The notes: generated from the sequence alone by a model not told the origin. A stretch of 64,000 bases of DNA from Roseibium denhamense (GCF_009711415.1 NZ_SMLZ01000108.1:125892-189891), one strand, 5' to 3'; numbered from the stretch's first letter, positions 53,816 to 63,475 are shown. Numbers and translations: made by a program.

Positions 53816-54676
53816 TTACATCAATCCCAGCCCGGCAATCGGATCGGATAGACTTCCTCCAAGGATGAGACCGAGGATCACCGCGAAGATGGCTGCGGCC
53901 ACAAGCCCGTCTATGCGGTCCATGATACCGCCATGCCCTGGTATAAGCCGACTGGAATCTTTGACTGAAAAGCGGCGCTTGATCGCAGACTCAAGCAAGT
54001 CCCCGCCCTGGGACACAACGGAAAGCACGGCTGACAGAAGCGCCCAGCTCGCCAGATTGACGGCACCGAACGCTGATGCGATTGCGGTGCCCAGAACGAC
54101 GGAAAACACCAGGCCGCCCATGGCACCCGACCAGGTCTTTTTCGGAGAAACCCGCACCCAGAGCTTTGGGCCACCAACGAAACGGCCAACGAAATAGGCA
54201 AAGATGTCCGTTGCCCAAACCACGATCAGCAGGAAGAAGGCAAATAGGAGCCCGTTTGACCCCGTTCTTATTGTCAGGAGAGCAATCAGCGCCAATCCGG
54301 AGAACAAGATTCCCTCACCGGCCCATCGGCCGCTGCGGGATAATCCCGTTCCCAGGGCAGCAAATGCCGCGGCAACTGCTACGGCGGCCAATCCATATTC
54401 AACCGCCCCCAGAACATGAGCAACCAACACAGCGACGAGCGCGCCGTATCCGGCAATAGCAACCGTTGATGTCTTTCCCGTACCTGTGATGGTAAGCCAC
54501 TCCCAAAGGAACAGCGCCACCGCAACCAGGATCAAAAGGGAATAAGGCAAGCCGCCCCAGTAGGTGACGAACAGGACTGTTGGCCCAAGCACAACAGCGG
54601 AAAGCAACCGCAAGCGCAGATCTGACATTTTTTTCTGGCTGGAAGCGCTTTCGGCCATCACATCATCAACGTTCAC
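53816..54676 (-). CDS. cdsA: phosphatidate cytidylyltransferase CdsA
   Basis: The 286-residue membrane protein has about seven hydrophobic segments and the C-terminal signature SAIKRRFSVKDSSRLIPGHG followed by GIMDRIDGLVAA. VSPKKTWSGAMGGL precedes it. It makes CDP-diacylglycerol. The start is GTG at 54676, overlapping the uppS stop by 4 nt (GTGA); an ATG at 54658 is a second option. Confidence 0.95.
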   Translation of the reverse strand: MNVDDVMAESASSQKKMSDLRLRLLSAVVLGPTVLFVTYWGGLPYSLLILVAVALFLWEWLTITGTGKTSTVAIAGYGALVAVLVAHVLGAVEYGLAAVAVAAAFAALGTGLSRSGRWAGEGILFSGLALIALLTIRTGSNGLLFAFFLLIVVWATDIFAYFVGRFVGGPKLWVRVSPKKTWSGAMGGLVFSVVLGTAIASAFGAVNLASWALLSAVLSVVSQGGDLLESAIKRRFSVKDSSRLIPGHGGIMDRIDGLVAAAIFAVILGLILGGSLSDPIAGLGLM

Positions 54677-55440
54677 AGCGAGCCGGAATCAAGACCGCCA
54701 AACCGGCGCTCCCGATCACTGTAGGACGCGATTGCCTCGTCAAAAGCGGTCTCGTCGAAATCCGGCCAATAGCGGTCGGAGAAGAAGAACTCAGAATAAG
54801 CTGCCTGCCACAGAAGGAAATTCGACAGGCGCATTTCGCCGCTCGTGCGGATGATCAGATCAGGATCCGGAAGCCCGCCCGTATCCAGAGCCTCGGAGAC
54901 CGAGTCTTCCGAAATCTGGTCGATCCTCAGTTCTCCGGACTGCACCTTTGCGCTGATCCGCTGGATCGAGCGCACAAGCTCGGAACGGGCGCCGTAGTTG
55001 AAGGCAATCACAAGCTCCAGGCCGGTGTTTGACACCGTCAGCTCTTCAGCTTCTTCAAGAAGTTTGAGAATTCCCGGTTCAAGGTTGGACCGTTCGCCAA
55101 TCACCCGGATACGGACATTGGCTTCGTGCAGTTCACTCAGATCACGCTGTACAAAGCGGCGCAACAGCCCCATCAGGAAGGTGACTTCCGTTTCCGGGCG
55201 CCGCCAGTTCTCAGACGAGAAGCTGAAGACAGTGACCACTTCAATACCGATTTTGCCGGCATAGCGAATGGTCCGGCGGAGCGCTTCCAGCCCCTGCCGG
55301 TGACCTTCCGTGCGGGGCAGACCGCGCGCTGTGGCCCAGCGGCCATTGCCGTCCATGATAAGAGCAACGTGACGCGGAAACCGCGCCACAGCCCCCTCTG
55401 CAACTGGCAAATGCGTCTTTCGGTCTGGTCTGACGTTCAT
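54673..55440 (-). CDS. uppS: undecaprenyl diphosphate synthase
   Basis: Start at 55440 (MNVRPDRKTHLPVAEGAVAR) gives 255 residues; a TTG at 55452 would add four. cis-Prenyltransferase motifs: HVALIMDGNGRWATARGLPR with the catalytic Asp (about 33), VTVFSFSSENWRRP, and RTSGEMRLSNFLLWQAAYSE (about 203-222) followed by FFFSDRYWPDFD. It makes the C55 carrier for cell wall and LPS. Confidence 0.97.
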   Translation of the reverse strand: MNVRPDRKTHLPVAEGAVARFPRHVALIMDGNGRWATARGLPRTEGHRQGLEALRRTIRYAGKIGIEVVTVFSFSSENWRRPETEVTFLMGLLRRFVQRDLSELHEANVRIRVIGERSNLEPGILKLLEEAEELTVSNTGLELVIAFNYGARSELVRSIQRISAKVQSGELRIDQISEDSVSEALDTGGLPDPDLIIRTSGEMRLSNFLLWQAAYSEFFFSDRYWPDFDETAFDEAIASYSDRERRFGGLDSGSL

Positions 55441-55473
55441 CAGTCTCCCCAAAGCTCCAAAAAATCGCCGGTC

Positions 55474-56037
55474 TTAGACCTGAGAGATTTCCTGCTCTTT
55501 CTTTTCAAGCATCGCGTCGACTTCCGAAATCATCTGGTCGGTCAGCTTCTGCACTTCGTCAGACGCAACGCGGCTGTCATCTTGGGAGATGTCACCGTCT
55601 TTTTCCGCCTTTTTCGCGGCGTCCATACCATCGCGGCGCACGTGGCGGATCGCCACCTTGGCCTGCTCGGCGTATTTATGAGCAACCTTGATCAATTCCT
55701 GGCGGCGTTCCTGGTTCAGTTCCGGGATCGGAAGACGCAGCAACTGGCCGTCAACGACCGGGTTGAGGCCAAGGTTTGATTCGCGGATGGCTTTTTCCAC
55801 CGCCGACACCATGCCCTTGTCCCAGACTTGAACAGCCACCATGCGCGGCTCGGGCACAGATACCGTACCAACCTGGTTGAGCGGCATTTGCTGTCCATAA
55901 GCATCGACGGTGATCGGGTCCATCATGCTGGCGGACGCGCGGCCAGTGCGCAGGCCGGCAAAGTCAGTCTTCAATACAGACAGAGCCCCTTGCATGCGGC
56001 GCTTCAAGTCATCCAGGTCGACACCTTCAACCGACAT
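55474..56037 (-). CDS. frr: ribosome recycling factor
   Basis: Start at 56037 ([20 protein letters not shown]) gives 187 residues, the usual length. Motifs: [20 protein letters not shown] and [20 protein letters not shown], then the helical return [16 protein letters not shown]. It splits post-termination ribosomes with EF-G. It lies 33 nt before uppS and 110 nt after pyrH. Confidence 0.98.
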   Translation of the reverse strand: MSVEGVDLDDLKRRMQGALSVLKTDFAGLRTGRASASMMDPITVDAYGQQMPLNQVGTVSVPEPRMVAVQVWDKGMVSAVEKAIRESNLGLNPVVDGQLLRLPIPELNQERRQELIKVAHKYAEQAKVAIRHVRRDGMDAAKKAEKDGDISQDDSRVASDEVQKLTDQMISEVDAMLEKKEQEISQV

Positions 56038-56147
56038 AATTTCCTCACTGTTCTTATGTGCGTGGCTTAAAAGAAATTCGGCGCGCGCCAACATGGCACA
56101 AACGCACCGAAAAACAAGAGCTTCAACCGCGAACCGGTGCGATTACG

Positions 56148-56867
56148 TCAGTCACTCACAACCGTGTAGGTGCCGGTTTCCTGCAGGACGCTGACCAGTG
56201 CGCCCGGAGTGTGAATGGAGAACACGATGACCGGTATGGAGTTGTCGCGCGCCAGTGCGATAGCTGTTGTATCCATCACCTTCAAATTGCGGGTAATGAC
56301 TTCCTCGTAGTTGAGGGTCTCATAGCGTTCCGCATCCGGGTTCGACTTCGGATCGTCGGAGTAGACACCATCCACCTGGGTGCCCTTCAAGAAGGCGTCA
56401 CACTTCATTTCAGCAGCCCGGAGAGCCGCACCGCTATCTGTGGTGAAGAACGGGTTCCCGGTGCCGCCCGCAAAGATGATCACATCACCATCTTCCATGT
56501 ACCGGTCGGCGACACGCTGGGAAAATGTTTCGCAAATGGAGGGAACCGAAACCGCCGATAAAACGCGGGCATTCACTTTCAGGCGCCGCAGGGAATCAGC
56601 CAGTGTCAGGCTGTTCATGATGGTGGCGAGCATGCCCATATGGTCGCCCGTGACCCGGTTCCCGCCCTTGGCGGCAACCGCAACGCCGCGGAAGATGTTG
56701 CCGCCGCCAACGACAACACCGACCTGCGCGCCAAGCGCGACTGCGTCGGCGATTTCCTTGGCAATCCGTTGCACGATCGCAGGATCAATTCCAAATGCCT
56801 GCGAGCCCATTAAAGCCTCACCTGACAGTTTCAAAAGAATCCGCTTCCAGCGCAATGGATTGGTCAT
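56148..56867 (-). CDS. pyrH: UMP kinase
   Basis: The 239-residue amino acid kinase-fold enzyme shows RILLKLSGEALMG at the start, VGVVVGGGNIFRGVA (about 50-64), the GDHMGMLATIMNSLTLAD helix and FAGGTGNPFFTTDSGAALRA (about 131-150). It phosphorylates UMP. The gene lies after the tsf terminator, so it likely has a promoter in 56868-56900 or is reached by readthrough. Confidence 0.98.
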   Translation of the reverse strand: MTNPLRWKRILLKLSGEALMGSQAFGIDPAIVQRIAKEIADAVALGAQVGVVVGGGNIFRGVAVAAKGGNRVTGDHMGMLATIMNSLTLADSLRRLKVNARVLSAVSVPSICETFSQRVADRYMEDGDVIIFAGGTGNPFFTTDSGAALRAAEMKCDAFLKGTQVDGVYSDDPKSNPDAERYETLNYEEVITRNLKVMDTTAIALARDNSIPVIVFSIHTPGALVSVLQETGTYTVVSD

Positions 56868-56900
56868 GGGCTCACCTTATCAAAAAATGTCTCTCTATAA

Positions 56901-56925
56901 AAAAAGCGCCGGACTGGCCGGCGCT
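56901..56925 (-). terminator. intrinsic terminator of tsf
   Basis: An 8-bp stem AGCGCCGG (56905-56912 with 56918-56925) has A5 and T5 on its sides. It begins 14 bp after tsf. Confidence 0.88.
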
Positions 56926-56938
56926 TTTTCGAAGAGGC

Positions 56939-57856
56939 TTACTGCCCGGTGGCTGCTGCCACCTCCGCGGCGAAGTCCTGTTCTTCCTTTTCGATCCCCT
57001 CGCCGAGAGCGAAGCGAACAAAGCCGGTCAGCTTCACATCGGTTCCAAGCTCTTTACCAAGAGCTTCGACCGCTTGTTCGACCGTTTGATCCGGATTGAT
57101 CACGAAAGCCTGTTTGACCAGCGTGACTTCCTCGTAGAACTTGCGCAGACGGCCTTCGACCATCTTCTCAATGATGTTCTCCGGCTTGCCGGACTCACGC
57201 GCCTGTTCAACAAAGACCTGCTTTTCACGCTCGACAACAGCTGCGTCCAGCTCTTCGGTGTTCAGAGCCAGCGGGCTGGTTGCTGCAACGTGCATGGCAA
57301 TCTGGCGGCCAAGGCCGTTCAGCTTGTCTTTGTCGCCGGAAGATTCCAGGGCAACAAGCACACCGATCTTGCCCAGACCGTCTTTAACAGCACCGTGAAC
57401 ATAGGATGCAACAACACCCTCATTGACACCAAGAACCGCAGTGCGGCGCAGGGTCATGTTCTCACCGATGGTCGCAATCGCATCTGTGATTGCGTCGGAT
57501 ACCGGCTTGCCGCCAAGAGTGGCCGCAGAAACGGCTTCAACGGAACCGTCGGTGCCCACGGCAACCTCGGCAACGCTGGAAACCAGCTCCTGGAAGCCTT
57601 CGTTGCGCGCAACGAAGTCGGTTTCGGAGTTCAGCTCGATAACAGCCGCTTTCGCGCCGTCCGACGCTACACCGACAAGGCCTTCAGCCGCAACGCGGCC
57701 TGCCTTTTTCGCAGCCTTGGCAAGGCCTTTGGTGCGCAGCCAGTCAACAGCCGCTTCCATATCACCGCCAGATTCGTTCAAAGCGGTTTTGCAGTCCATC
57801 ATGCCAGCGCCGGATTTCTCACGGAGCTCTTTTACCATCGCAGCGGTAATGCTCAT
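56939..57856 (-). CDS. tsf: elongation factor Ts
   Basis: Start at 57856 ([20 protein letters not shown]) gives 305 residues. The UBA-like N-terminal domain ([20 protein letters not shown]) and the core motif [20 protein letters not shown] (about 75-94) are clear, with [16 protein letters not shown] further on. It exchanges nucleotide on EF-Tu. It follows rpsB in the classical order. Confidence 0.98.
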   Translation of the reverse strand: MSITAAMVKELREKSGAGMMDCKTALNESGGDMEAAVDWLRTKGLAKAAKKAGRVAAEGLVGVASDGAKAAVIELNSETDFVARNEGFQELVSSVAEVAVGTDGSVEAVSAATLGGKPVSDAITDAIATIGENMTLRRTAVLGVNEGVVASYVHGAVKDGLGKIGVLVALESSGDKDKLNGLGRQIAMHVAATSPLALNTEELDAAVVEREKQVFVEQARESGKPENIIEKMVEGRLRKFYEEVTLVKQAFVINPDQTVEQAVEALGKELGTDVKLTGFVRFALGEGIEKEEQDFAAEVAAATGQ

Positions 57857-57965
57857 CGATTGCCTCGTGGATGGGGGTTTCAGATAAGGCACGGTTTAGC
57901 CGATGGCTATCCGCGCCTTTATGACGGGAACGCAACAAAATGCGGCCCATCTGGCGAAAGTCACA

Positions 57966-57992
57966 TAAAACTGCCGCCCTTGCAGGCGGCAG
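57966..57992 (-). terminator. terminator or attenuator between rpsB and tsf
   Basis: An 8-bp stem CTGCCGCC/GGCGGCAG (57971-57978 with 57985-57992) with a 6-nt loop is followed on the minus strand by TTTTATG. In many bacteria rpsB and tsf share a transcript with such a partial terminator between them. Confidence 0.75.
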
Positions 57993-58003
57993 CTTCAAAG
58001 ATC

Positions 58004-58819
58004 TTAGGCTTCAGCGGCGACCGGAGCGGCTTCTGCTGGAGCTTCAGCGGCTGCCTCACCCGCATCAGCAAGTGCTTCTTCAACCGGAGCCTCTTCCGAT
58101 GCGCCGACATCCATGCCAGCAGCGCCCTGTGCACGGGAGATCCCGTCAATTGCAGCGCGGGCAATCAGGTCGCAGTAGAGCGAAATCGCACGGCCGGCAT
58201 CGTCGTTGCCCGGAACCGGGTACGTAATGCCATCCGGGTTGGAGTTGCTGTCCAGGATCGCTGCGACCGGGATACCCAGACGGCGCGCTTCCTGAATGGC
58301 AATTGCTTCACGGTTTGTGTCGATGACAAAGATAAGGTCCGGAATACCGCCCATATCCTTGATACCGCCCAGGTTCCGCTCAAGCTTCTCTCGCTCGCGG
58401 TCCATGAACAAACGCTCTTTTTTGGTCAGAGCGTTTGCAGCGTCAGAGCCGAGCGTTTCTTCGAGCTTGCGCAGGCGCTGAATGGACTGCGAAATGGTTT
58501 TCCAGTTGGTCAGCATGCCGCCGAGCCAGCGTGCGTTCACGAAGTACTGCGCGGAGTTGCGTGCAGAAGACGCAACAGCTTCCTGTGCCTGGCGCTTCGT
58601 GCCAACGATCAGAACACGGCCGCCGCCGGCGACTGTGTCGGACACGGCTTTCAACGCCTGGTGCAGAAGCGGAACGGTCTGGGACAGGTCCATGATGTGA
58701 ACATCGTTGCGTACACCAAAGATGTACTGACCCATGCGCGGGTTCCAACGGTGTTTCTGGTGACCGAAGTGAACGCCAGCTTCCAAGAGCTGACGCATTG
58801 TGAAATCGGGCAATGCCAT
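58004..58819 (-). CDS. rpsB: 30S ribosomal protein S2
   Basis: Start at 58819 ([20 protein letters not shown]) gives 271 residues. Hallmarks: [40 protein letters not shown], and [20 protein letters not shown]-like. The last 35 or so residues form an acidic Ala/Glu-rich tail ([20 protein letters not shown]), a common alphaproteobacterial extension absent from E. coli S2. An AGGAG ribosome site precedes the ATG. A strong promoter lies 129 bp upstream. Confidence 0.98.
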   Translation of the reverse strand: MALPDFTMRQLLEAGVHFGHQKHRWNPRMGQYIFGVRNDVHIMDLSQTVPLLHQALKAVSDTVAGGGRVLIVGTKRQAQEAVASSARNSAQYFVNARWLGGMLTNWKTISQSIQRLRKLEETLGSDAANALTKKERLFMDREREKLERNLGGIKDMGGIPDLIFVIDTNREAIAIQEARRLGIPVAAILDSNSNPDGITYPVPGNDDAGRAISLYCDLIARAAIDGISRAQGAAGMDVGASEEAPVEEALADAGEAAAEAPAEAAPVAAEA

Positions 58820-58947
58820 ACCCTTAAACTCCTGATTTTTCCGGTTTAACCTCCGCAAGAGGGTTTGGGCCGGAGGATCATCTCCCGTCGGCCACCGGAT
58901 GGATCCCGATAAGCTCGGTTTCCGCCCCTTGCGTGTGGAATGGGCGC

Positions 58948-58976
58948 CTTATAGTTGGGAAGAAATTTTATTTCAA
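58948..58976 (-). promoter_or_regulatory. sigma-70-type promoter of rpsB-tsf
   Basis: TTGAAA (58971-58976) and TATAAG (58948-58953) are 17 bp apart on the minus strand. This leaves a leader of roughly 120 nt before rpsB, where S2 autoregulation could act (inference). No other gene lies in 58820-59089. Confidence 0.7.
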
Positions 58977-59089
58977 GAGCCGGGCGCCGGTTTTCTGCGC
59001 AGAAAATGCCAATGTTTGCCCGACCCTACAGCGGCAGGAGCCTGACTGCCGGGCAACTATGTCTCTGTCATGTTGCCCCGAACAGACTG

Positions 59090-59539
59090 CTACCGGCCTT
59101 CAAGTATTGATTCTGCCTCTGCATAGCACGGTTTGCTGATGCTATTTGACCGCGCATAAAGGCAAGCCAGAACCCGCTCCGTTCCGGACCCAGCGCTTTG
59201 GCATTGCGCCTTGATATCCGTCCCGCAAACTTGCTGGAGTTTGGCGGCGCGGTCGCTCCCCTGGAGGGAGTTCAGGCTGGCGGGAAGCATCTTTTTGAAC
59301 GTGGCGCTGCTGGTGACCTTCGCAAGTTCCGGCTTGCAAGTGCCGGATACCTTTGTGTCATGGGCAAACAGGCAGGCGGACAGCCGGCCCCTGCCCTCCT
59401 TTACACCGCTGCACAGGGTTTCCAGATCGGTCTTGCAGGCCGCCATAAAGGCATTGGAATGTGCCGGACCAACCGAACCGGCCGATGTCAACAAACCGGC
59501 CGCTATAATAACGGCGGCAAACCTTAAAAAACGGACCAT
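59090..59539 (-). CDS. secreted protein with two Cys-rich GLG1-type repeats
   Basis: The 149-residue precursor has a signal peptide (residues 1 to about 28, GPAHS). The mature part shows two repeats of the Cys-rich (GLG1/ESL-1) type: first CKTDLETLCSGV then RLSACLFAH with a Cys at TCKPEL, and again CGTDIKAQCQSAG then RVLACLYAR with SKPCYAE. Each repeat has four Cys, eight in total, so disulfides in the periplasm are expected. The function in bacteria is unknown. It sits between rpsB and dnaE, facing the same way, with an AAGG ribosome site. Confidence 0.75.
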   Translation of the reverse strand: MVRFLRFAAVIIAAGLLTSAGSVGPAHSNAFMAACKTDLETLCSGVKEGRGRLSACLFAHDTKVSGTCKPELAKVTSSATFKKMLPASLNSLQGSDRAAKLQQVCGTDIKAQCQSAGSGTERVLACLYARSNSISKPCYAEAESILEGR

Positions 59540-59650
59540 GTCATTTCACCTTGAAGGAGGCCGCCCGACCCACTTGCAAGAATAGATTACATGCTTCCGT
59601 TTCGGAAGGAAAAATCGCGACGGCTTGTTGTAAGGCCCCCGGGCCGCGGA

Positions 59651-62600
59651 TCACGCCATCTGGACATCCGTGACACCAGGCACGGCTTTAAGCGCTCCGG
59701 CAATTTCGGGCGACAGGCGGAAGCGGCCCGGCAGCTTGACCTCAACTTCCCGTGCACCGCTCTCCAGAAGCACAATGACCGTGACCTCGCCTTCCCCGCG
59801 CATTTGAAGATGTTTGGCAAGGCTGGCAATCGGACGTTCATCCCGGACGAAAACACGCATGCTCTTCTGCAAACGCGCCGCCACCTTGTCGATCGGGTCA
59901 ACCTGTTCGATCCGCAAGGACGGCTCGTCATCGCGCATGTCCGCGCCCACAAGCACGACCACAGACCTGCCGGTCTGCAAAACATCCCGGAACTGCTCCA
60001 GCTTCTCCCGGAAGAGCAAGGCTTCGTATTGCCCGGTCGCATCGGACAAACGCGCGATCCCCATCCGCGTTCCGGACTTGGTCTTGCGCTCCTGCATGGA
60101 GACAACCGTTCCGGCAAGACGGCCGTGCGAGGCGCCTTTCTTGACCGCCTCGGCAAACTGGGTCCAGGGCTGCGCACGCATCTTCTTCAAGACACTGGCA
60201 TATTCATCGATCGGGTGCGCAGACAGATAAAAGCCGATGGCCGAATGCTCACGCTGGAGCTTTTCCTCCGACGTCCAGCCATGGACCTCGTCCAGCTGAA
60301 GCGGTTCTTCGCTGTCGCTGCCACCAAAAAGTTCGTCCTGTCCGACACTGCGGTTTTCCTCGGTGCGTTGGGCAAGACCCATGATCCGGTCCAGCCCCTC
60401 GAAAACCCTGGCCCGGTTGGGTTCCAATTCATCGAAAGCACCGGCGGCCACCAGGTTTTCAAGCGTCCGCTTGTTCAGCGCCCGTGGAGAGATCCGCCGG
60501 GCGAAATCGCCAAGGCTCTTGAAGGGGCGGTCCCCGCGCACCTCCACAATGTGTTCCACCGCCTGTTCGCCAACCCCCTTGATCGCGCCCATGGCGTAGA
60601 GGATTTTGCCGTCAGCCACATCGAAATAGACCTGCCCCCGGTTGATGGACGGCGGCACAATCTCAATACCCATGCGGCGGGCTTCCTGGCGGAAGTCACC
60701 CAGCTTGTCCGTGTTGCCCAAATCAAGCGTCATGGACGCTGCCATGAATTCGACAGGGTGGTTCGCCTTCAGCCAGGCCGTGTGATAGGACACGAGTGCA
60801 TAGGCGGCCGCGTGGGATTTGTTGAAGCCGTAATTGGCGAATTTCGCCACAAGGTCGAAAATCGTTCCGGCTTGATCCTTCTTAATGCCCCGCTCAACCG
60901 CACCGTCCACGAAGCGGGCGCGCTGCACCTCCATCTCGGCTGCAATCTTCTTACCCATCGCCCGGCGCAAGAGATCCGCTTCGCCGAGTGAATAGCCGGA
61001 CAAAACCTGTGCGATCTGCATCACCTGTTCCTGGTAGACGATAATGCCGTTCGTCTCCATCAGGATCGGCTCCAGCAGCGGATGAAGGCAATCCGCTTCC
61101 TGTTCACCGTGCTTGACCGCGTTGTAGATCGGGATGTTTTCCATCGGACCCGGACGGTACAGCGCCACCAGGGCAATGATGTCTTCGAACCGGTCCGGCT
61201 TCATGCCGGCAACCGCCCGGCGCATGCCCTGGCTTTCCAGCTGGAACACGCCGAAGGTCTCGGCCTTGGCAAGAAGCTCGTAGGTCTTCACGTCATCAAT
61301 CGGCAGCCCGGCAACATCGATCTTTTCGCCGCGCCGTTCGATCAGCTTCACCGCCGTATCGATCACGGTCAGGGTCTTGAGGCCCAGAAAGTCGAATTTC
61401 ACCAGCCCGGCATCTTCAACCATCTTCATGTTGAACTGGGCAACGGGCATGTCCGAGCGCGGATCGCGGTAGAGCGGCACAAGTTGTTCAAGCGGCCGGT
61501 CCCCGATGACGACACCGGCCGCGTGGGTCGACGCATGCCGGTAAAGCCCCTCCAGCTTCTGCGCCATGGTCAGCAGCCTGTCGACAATCTCTTCTTCCTT
61601 TGCCGCCTCGCGAAGGCGCGGCTCATCATCCAGCGCCTGGCCCAGGGTGACCGGATTGGCCGGATTGGCCGGGACGAGCTTGCAGAGCCGGTCCACCTGG
61701 CCGTAGGGCATTTGAAGCACACGGCCCACATCCCGGAGCACAGCCCGCGCCTGCAGGGATCCAAAGGTGATGATCTGGGCGACCTGCTGGCGGCCGTATT
61801 TTTCCTGAACGTAGCGGATCACTTCTTCGCGCCGGCTCTGGCAGAAGTCGATGTCGAAATCCGGCATGGACACACGTTCCGGATTCAAAAACCGCTCAAA
61901 CAGAAGCGAAAACCGCATCGGATCAAGATCGGTGATCGTCAGCGCCCAGGCAACGAGCGAGCCCGCCCCCGAACCGCGGCCCGGACCGACGGGAATATCG
62001 TGATCCTTCGCCCATTTGATGAAGTCGGCAACGATAAGGAAGTAACCGGGAAACTTCATCCGCTCGATAATACCGGTCTCATAGTCGAGCCGATCCCAGT
62101 AATCTTTCTCCTCCAGACCTGGCGCAAGACCGTGCTTGTCCAGCCGGTCCTGGAGCCCTTCCCTTGCCTGGCGCAACAGCTCTGCGGCCTCGGCCTTTTC
62201 CGCTTCTTCCGGGTCGGCGTCCGCCCCGGCAAAGCGCGGGAGGATCGGCGCCCGGCGCAGCGGCCGGAACGAGCAGCGACGTGCGATCTCAACGGTTGAG
62301 GCAAGTGCTTCGGGAAGATCAGCAAAAAGCGCGCACATTTCCGCGCGAGACTTGAAGTAATGCTCCGGCGTCAAACGGCGCCGGTCGTCCTCGATCAGGA
62401 CCCTGCCTTCGGAAATGCAAATGAGCGCATCGTGCGCTTCGTAATCCTCCCGTTTTGGAAAGAACGCCTCATTGGTCGCAACAAGTGGCAGCCCCGCGCC
62501 ATAGGCAAGCTCCAAAAAGGCGGCTTCGGTCTTTTTCTCCGCCTCCATTCCGTGCCGTTGAATCTCGACATAACACCGGCCCGGGAAAGCTCCGGCCAAA

Positions 62601-63136
62601 CGCTGCAGGCGTTGAGCTGCAAGATCCTTGCGCCCGGCAAGCAGAGCCGCCACCAAAGGGCCGCCGACACCGCCGGTCAACAGGATGACGTCTTCTGCCT
62701 TGGACAGGAGATACGCTGCACCCACATGAGGGCGTAAACCAGTGTCCGTATCAAGAAAGGCCCGGGAACTGAGTTCCATGAGATTGCCGTAGCCAATTTC
62801 GGACATGGCAATGAGGACAACATCCGCCAGCGCAGGCTCGCCCCTGCGGCCGGTGTCCAGCCCATCATCAAACGCAACGGAAAGCTGGCAGGCGGTTATC
62901 GGCTGAATTCCGGCGCCCCAGGCTTTCGAGGAAAACTCCTGGGCGCCGAAGAGATTGTTCGTATCCGCGACCGCCAATGCCGGCTGTTCATCCGCCTTCG
63001 CCAGATCAAGAAGCTTCTTGATCGGCAAAGCCCCCTCGAGCAGCGAGAGCGCCGAGTGCACTCGCAGATGAACAAAGCCCGGCCCGTTGTTTACGGCCCT
63101 GCCCTGCATCTGATCGGTCAAACTGGCGTCGGTCAT
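59651..63136 (-). CDS. dnaE: DNA polymerase III alpha subunit
   Basis: The 1161-residue replicative polymerase has an N-terminal PHP domain (FVHLRVHSALSLLEGALPIK; the usual H-L-H is H-L-R here), the palm with catalytic Asp in RVSMPDFDIDFCQSRREEVI (about 425-444), VGPGRGSGAGSLVAWAL just before, the fingers SHAAAYALVSYHTAWLKANH, HhH around ALNKRTLENLVAAGAFDELE and a C-terminal OB domain. It lies downstream of a short SOS-type promoter and a 32-codon ORF; the intervening 187 bp (63137-63323) has no other feature I can support. The H-to-R change in the PHP site suggests loss of metal-dependent proofreading there. Confidence 0.97.
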   Translation of the reverse strand: MTDASLTDQMQGRAVNNGPGFVHLRVHSALSLLEGALPIKKLLDLAKADEQPALAVADTNNLFGAQEFSSKAWGAGIQPITACQLSVAFDDGLDTGRRGEPALADVVLIAMSEIGYGNLMELSSRAFLDTDTGLRPHVGAAYLLSKAEDVILLTGGVGGPLVAALLAGRKDLAAQRLQRLAGAFPGRCYVEIQRHGMEAEKKTEAAFLELAYGAGLPLVATNEAFFPKREDYEAHDALICISEGRVLIEDDRRRLTPEHYFKSRAEMCALFADLPEALASTVEIARRCSFRPLRRAPILPRFAGADADPEEAEKAEAAELLRQAREGLQDRLDKHGLAPGLEEKDYWDRLDYETGIIERMKFPGYFLIVADFIKWAKDHDIPVGPGRGSGAGSLVAWALTITDLDPMRFSLLFERFLNPERVSMPDFDIDFCQSRREEVIRYVQEKYGRQQVAQIITFGSLQARAVLRDVGRVLQMPYGQVDRLCKLVPANPANPVTLGQALDDEPRLREAAKEEEIVDRLLTMAQKLEGLYRHASTHAAGVVIGDRPLEQLVPLYRDPRSDMPVAQFNMKMVEDAGLVKFDFLGLKTLTVIDTAVKLIERRGEKIDVAGLPIDDVKTYELLAKAETFGVFQLESQGMRRAVAGMKPDRFEDIIALVALYRPGPMENIPIYNAVKHGEQEADCLHPLLEPILMETNGIIVYQEQVMQIAQVLSGYSLGEADLLRRAMGKKIAAEMEVQRARFVDGAVERGIKKDQAGTIFDLVAKFANYGFNKSHAAAYALVSYHTAWLKANHPVEFMAASMTLDLGNTDKLGDFRQEARRMGIEIVPPSINRGQVYFDVADGKILYAMGAIKGVGEQAVEHIVEVRGDRPFKSLGDFARRISPRALNKRTLENLVAAGAFDELEPNRARVFEGLDRIMGLAQRTEENRSVGQDELFGGSDSEEPLQLDEVHGWTSEEKLQREHSAIGFYLSAHPIDEYASVLKKMRAQPWTQFAEAVKKGASHGRLAGTVVSMQERKTKSGTRMGIARLSDATGQYEALLFREKLEQFRDVLQTGRSVVVLVGADMRDDEPSLRIEQVDPIDKVAARLQKSMRVFVRDERPIASLAKHLQMRGEGEVTVIVLLESGAREVEVKLPGRFRLSPEIAGALKAVPGVTDVQMA

Positions 63137-63323
63137 GGCAGCCCCCGGAGCGGTCTTGGAATCAGAGCGCAGTGAACCGCGAACCGCATTATGTGTCGAG
63201 AGACCGCGCGTTGCCGGGCCGAGTTGTCACCGGTCTTCTTGTCACAGCACCCGCTCCCCCGGACAAAAGGGCGGAACGCCAAAACTGCATGACAGCCCCT
63301 GGCGCCGCCGCTTAGGACAATGG

Positions 63324-63422
63324 TCAGCCAACGGCCAGAAGCACATCACCCCAAACGGCAAGCGTCGTGCAAAAGCAAACGATGGATCCCAGAGCGGCAA
63401 AATCACGAGCGATATGAAACAT
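63324..63422 (-). CDS. 32-residue single-span membrane peptide, candidate SidA-like SOS division inhibitor
   Basis: The ATG at 63422-63420 opens 32 codons ending TGA at 63324-63326. GGAG lies 6 nt before the ATG, an ideal ribosome site. The peptide begins MFHIARDF, continues with one hydrophobic helix (about residues 8-24, with Cys16 and Cys18), then W-G-D-V-L and a hydrophobic tail ending AVG. A perfect LexA box lies 39-53 bp upstream inside a plausible promoter. In Caulobacter, SidA is a 29-residue inner-membrane peptide induced by SOS that blocks division through FtsW/FtsN; I recall it being near dnaE but cannot confirm here. Same strand and upstream of dnaE. Function is inference from size, topology and regulation. 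Confidence 0.6.
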   Translation of the reverse strand: MFHIARDFAALGSIVCFCTTLAVWGDVLLAVG

Positions 63423-63460
63423 GACAGTCTCCAGCCAATTTCCTTACGTCAGGCGATTTT

Positions 63461-63475
63461 GTTCCATATACGTTC
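63461..63475 (-). promoter_or_regulatory. SOS (LexA) box in promoter of the 32-residue ORF and dnaE
   Basis: On the minus strand GAAC-GTATATG-GAAC is a perfect GAAC-N7-GAAC site. It lies between a possible -35 CTTGCA and -10 CAAAAT, 18 bp apart, so it would overlap RNA polymerase, as in the lexA promoter of this window. It is downstream of the lolD stop, thus not a lolD control site. The rest of 63476-63593 shows nothing further. Confidence 0.75.

Noticed and set aside
56795-58849. 684-codon open frame on the plus strand across tsf and rpsB
   Set aside because: It is antisense to two highly conserved genes with strong codon bias; the protein has no recognisable domain. Such frames arise opposite GC-rich genes.
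59591-60991. 466-codon plus-strand frame opposite the 3' part of dnaE
   Set aside because: Antisense shadow of dnaE with Arg/His/Pro-rich composition and no domain.
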